A DNA stretch of 64,000 nucleotides from IOR16 sp963521065 (GTDB lineage: Bacteria > Bacillota > Clostridia > Peptostreptococcales > Anaerovoracaceae), in assembly GCA_963521065.1 (NCBI GenBank), contig CAUQTI010000016.1:4770-68769 (forward strand), written 5' to 3'. Positions within the stretch are counted from its first letter, which is position 1, and every line of letters starts with the position of its first letter. Below the pieces are notes generated by a model that was given only the letters and a program-made list of their open reading frames with translations, searched no databases and was not told the origin of the DNA. Of the stretch, positions 63,684 through 64,000 are shown piece by piece. Position numbers and translations under genes: made by a program.

Positions 63684-64000
63684 ATTTCAATCCACGCCCT
63701 CCTTGCGGAGAGCGACGGCAACAATAACGTGCTGCCAGTGGAATGGGCGATGATATTTCAATCCACGCTCTCCCTGCGGAGAGCGACACCTTTATAGCGA
63801 TGCAATCTTGGGCTTTTCAGGAATTTCAATCCACGCTCTCCCTGCGGAGAGCGACAGCAAGCTTTACTTGCCGCCCATCAATGGCGTTTATTTCAATCCA
63901 CGCTCTCCCTGCGGAGAGCGACATAAAATTCTTGTGATTCATTTTCTTTATCTTGCCAATTTCAATCCACGCTCTCCCTGCGGAGAGCGACAATTAGGAC
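63684..64000 (-). CRISPR. CRISPR array (type I-C-like repeat), continuing past the window
   Basis: Five 33-base repeats at 63684, 63755, 63823, 63890 and 63959, beginning ATTTCAATCCACGC and ending GGAGAGCGAC, with spacers of 38, 35, 34 and 36 bases and part of a fifth. In minus-strand reading the repeat starts GTCGCTCTCC and ends GTGGATTGAAAT, as type I-C repeats do, so the leader should lie beyond 64000. The first repeat differs from the others (CCTCCTTGC for TCTCCCTGC), as expected at the old, leader-distal end. No cas gene is in the window. Confidence 0.95.

Noticed and set aside
63562..63937. Open frames across the CRISPR repeats (repeating STPSLRRA and SIHALPAES segments)
   Set aside because: They are translations of the CRISPR repeat and do not represent proteins.
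63717..63958. CRISPR spacers matching genes in this window
   Set aside because: By eye no spacer matches another part of the window; a real search against phage and plasmid sequences would be needed.

Overview
The window is a piece of a low-GC Bacillota chromosome, most likely a spore-forming anaerobic member of the Clostridia. The evidence is A/T-rich spacers, strong AGGAGG ribosome binding sites, a DUF3787-type small spore-surface protein with a sigma-G-like promoter, a single-aptamer glycine riboswitch, a BspA-like leucine-rich-repeat protein anchored by SLH domains, and a type I-C-like CRISPR repeat. Almost all genes are on the minus strand. I saw no rRNA, tRNA or cas gene.

Layout. (1) 1-2340: the end of an OmpR-family response regulator and a YyaL-like protein. 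(2) 2420-18220: a defence island bordered on the left by an IS3-family remnant and on the right by a frameshifted gene. It holds an AlbA_2/HATPase regulator, McrBC, and a complete type I restriction-modification locus (hsdM, two hsdS loci, a tyrosine recombinase, an HD-domain protein, hsdR, plus a small XRE regulator). Four copies of a 17-bp inverted repeat (one reduced to 16 bp) bracket two exchangeable hsdS 3' cassettes, one of which lies inverted and silent, so the system looks phase-variable. (3) 18380-20930: an XRE/DUF2178-like pair and a PadR/HAAS-FtsW pair. (4) 21010-31040: a sulfur amino acid regulon with metY, and an operon metN-metI-L-2-hydroxyacid dehydrogenase-metQ-ornithine cyclodeaminase-like-aminotransferase, next to a LysR gene. 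Both transcription units carry the same LysR-type operator and promoter layout. The met operon also has a methionine-rich 40-codon leader ORF followed by a terminator. (5) 31200-44400: housekeeping and stress genes (mscL, ferritin, flotillin/NfeD, Spx/ArsC-like, TIGR01440, DUF2971, pyruvate kinase, and a MarR-controlled heterodimeric ABC exporter). (6) 44620-52978: a 2785-residue LRR/Big2/SLH surface protein with two identical-type operators exactly 63 bp apart upstream. (7) 53340-61360: a riboswitch-controlled AGCS symporter, a macro-domain protein, a spore-surface peptide, two YibE/F proteins, and a galE/VanZ/nucleotidyltransferase/COG2426 group. (8) 61800-64000: a CRISPR array that runs off the right edge. 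Its old, leader-distal end appears to have been separated from the rest by a Fic toxin/antitoxin pair.

The most interesting points are the hsdS shuffling locus, the met operon with its paired operators and Met-rich leader, the Fic module lying between CRISPR repeats, and several well-defined palindromic operators with no assigned regulator. All functional calls rest on motifs and remembered family features; no database search was run.
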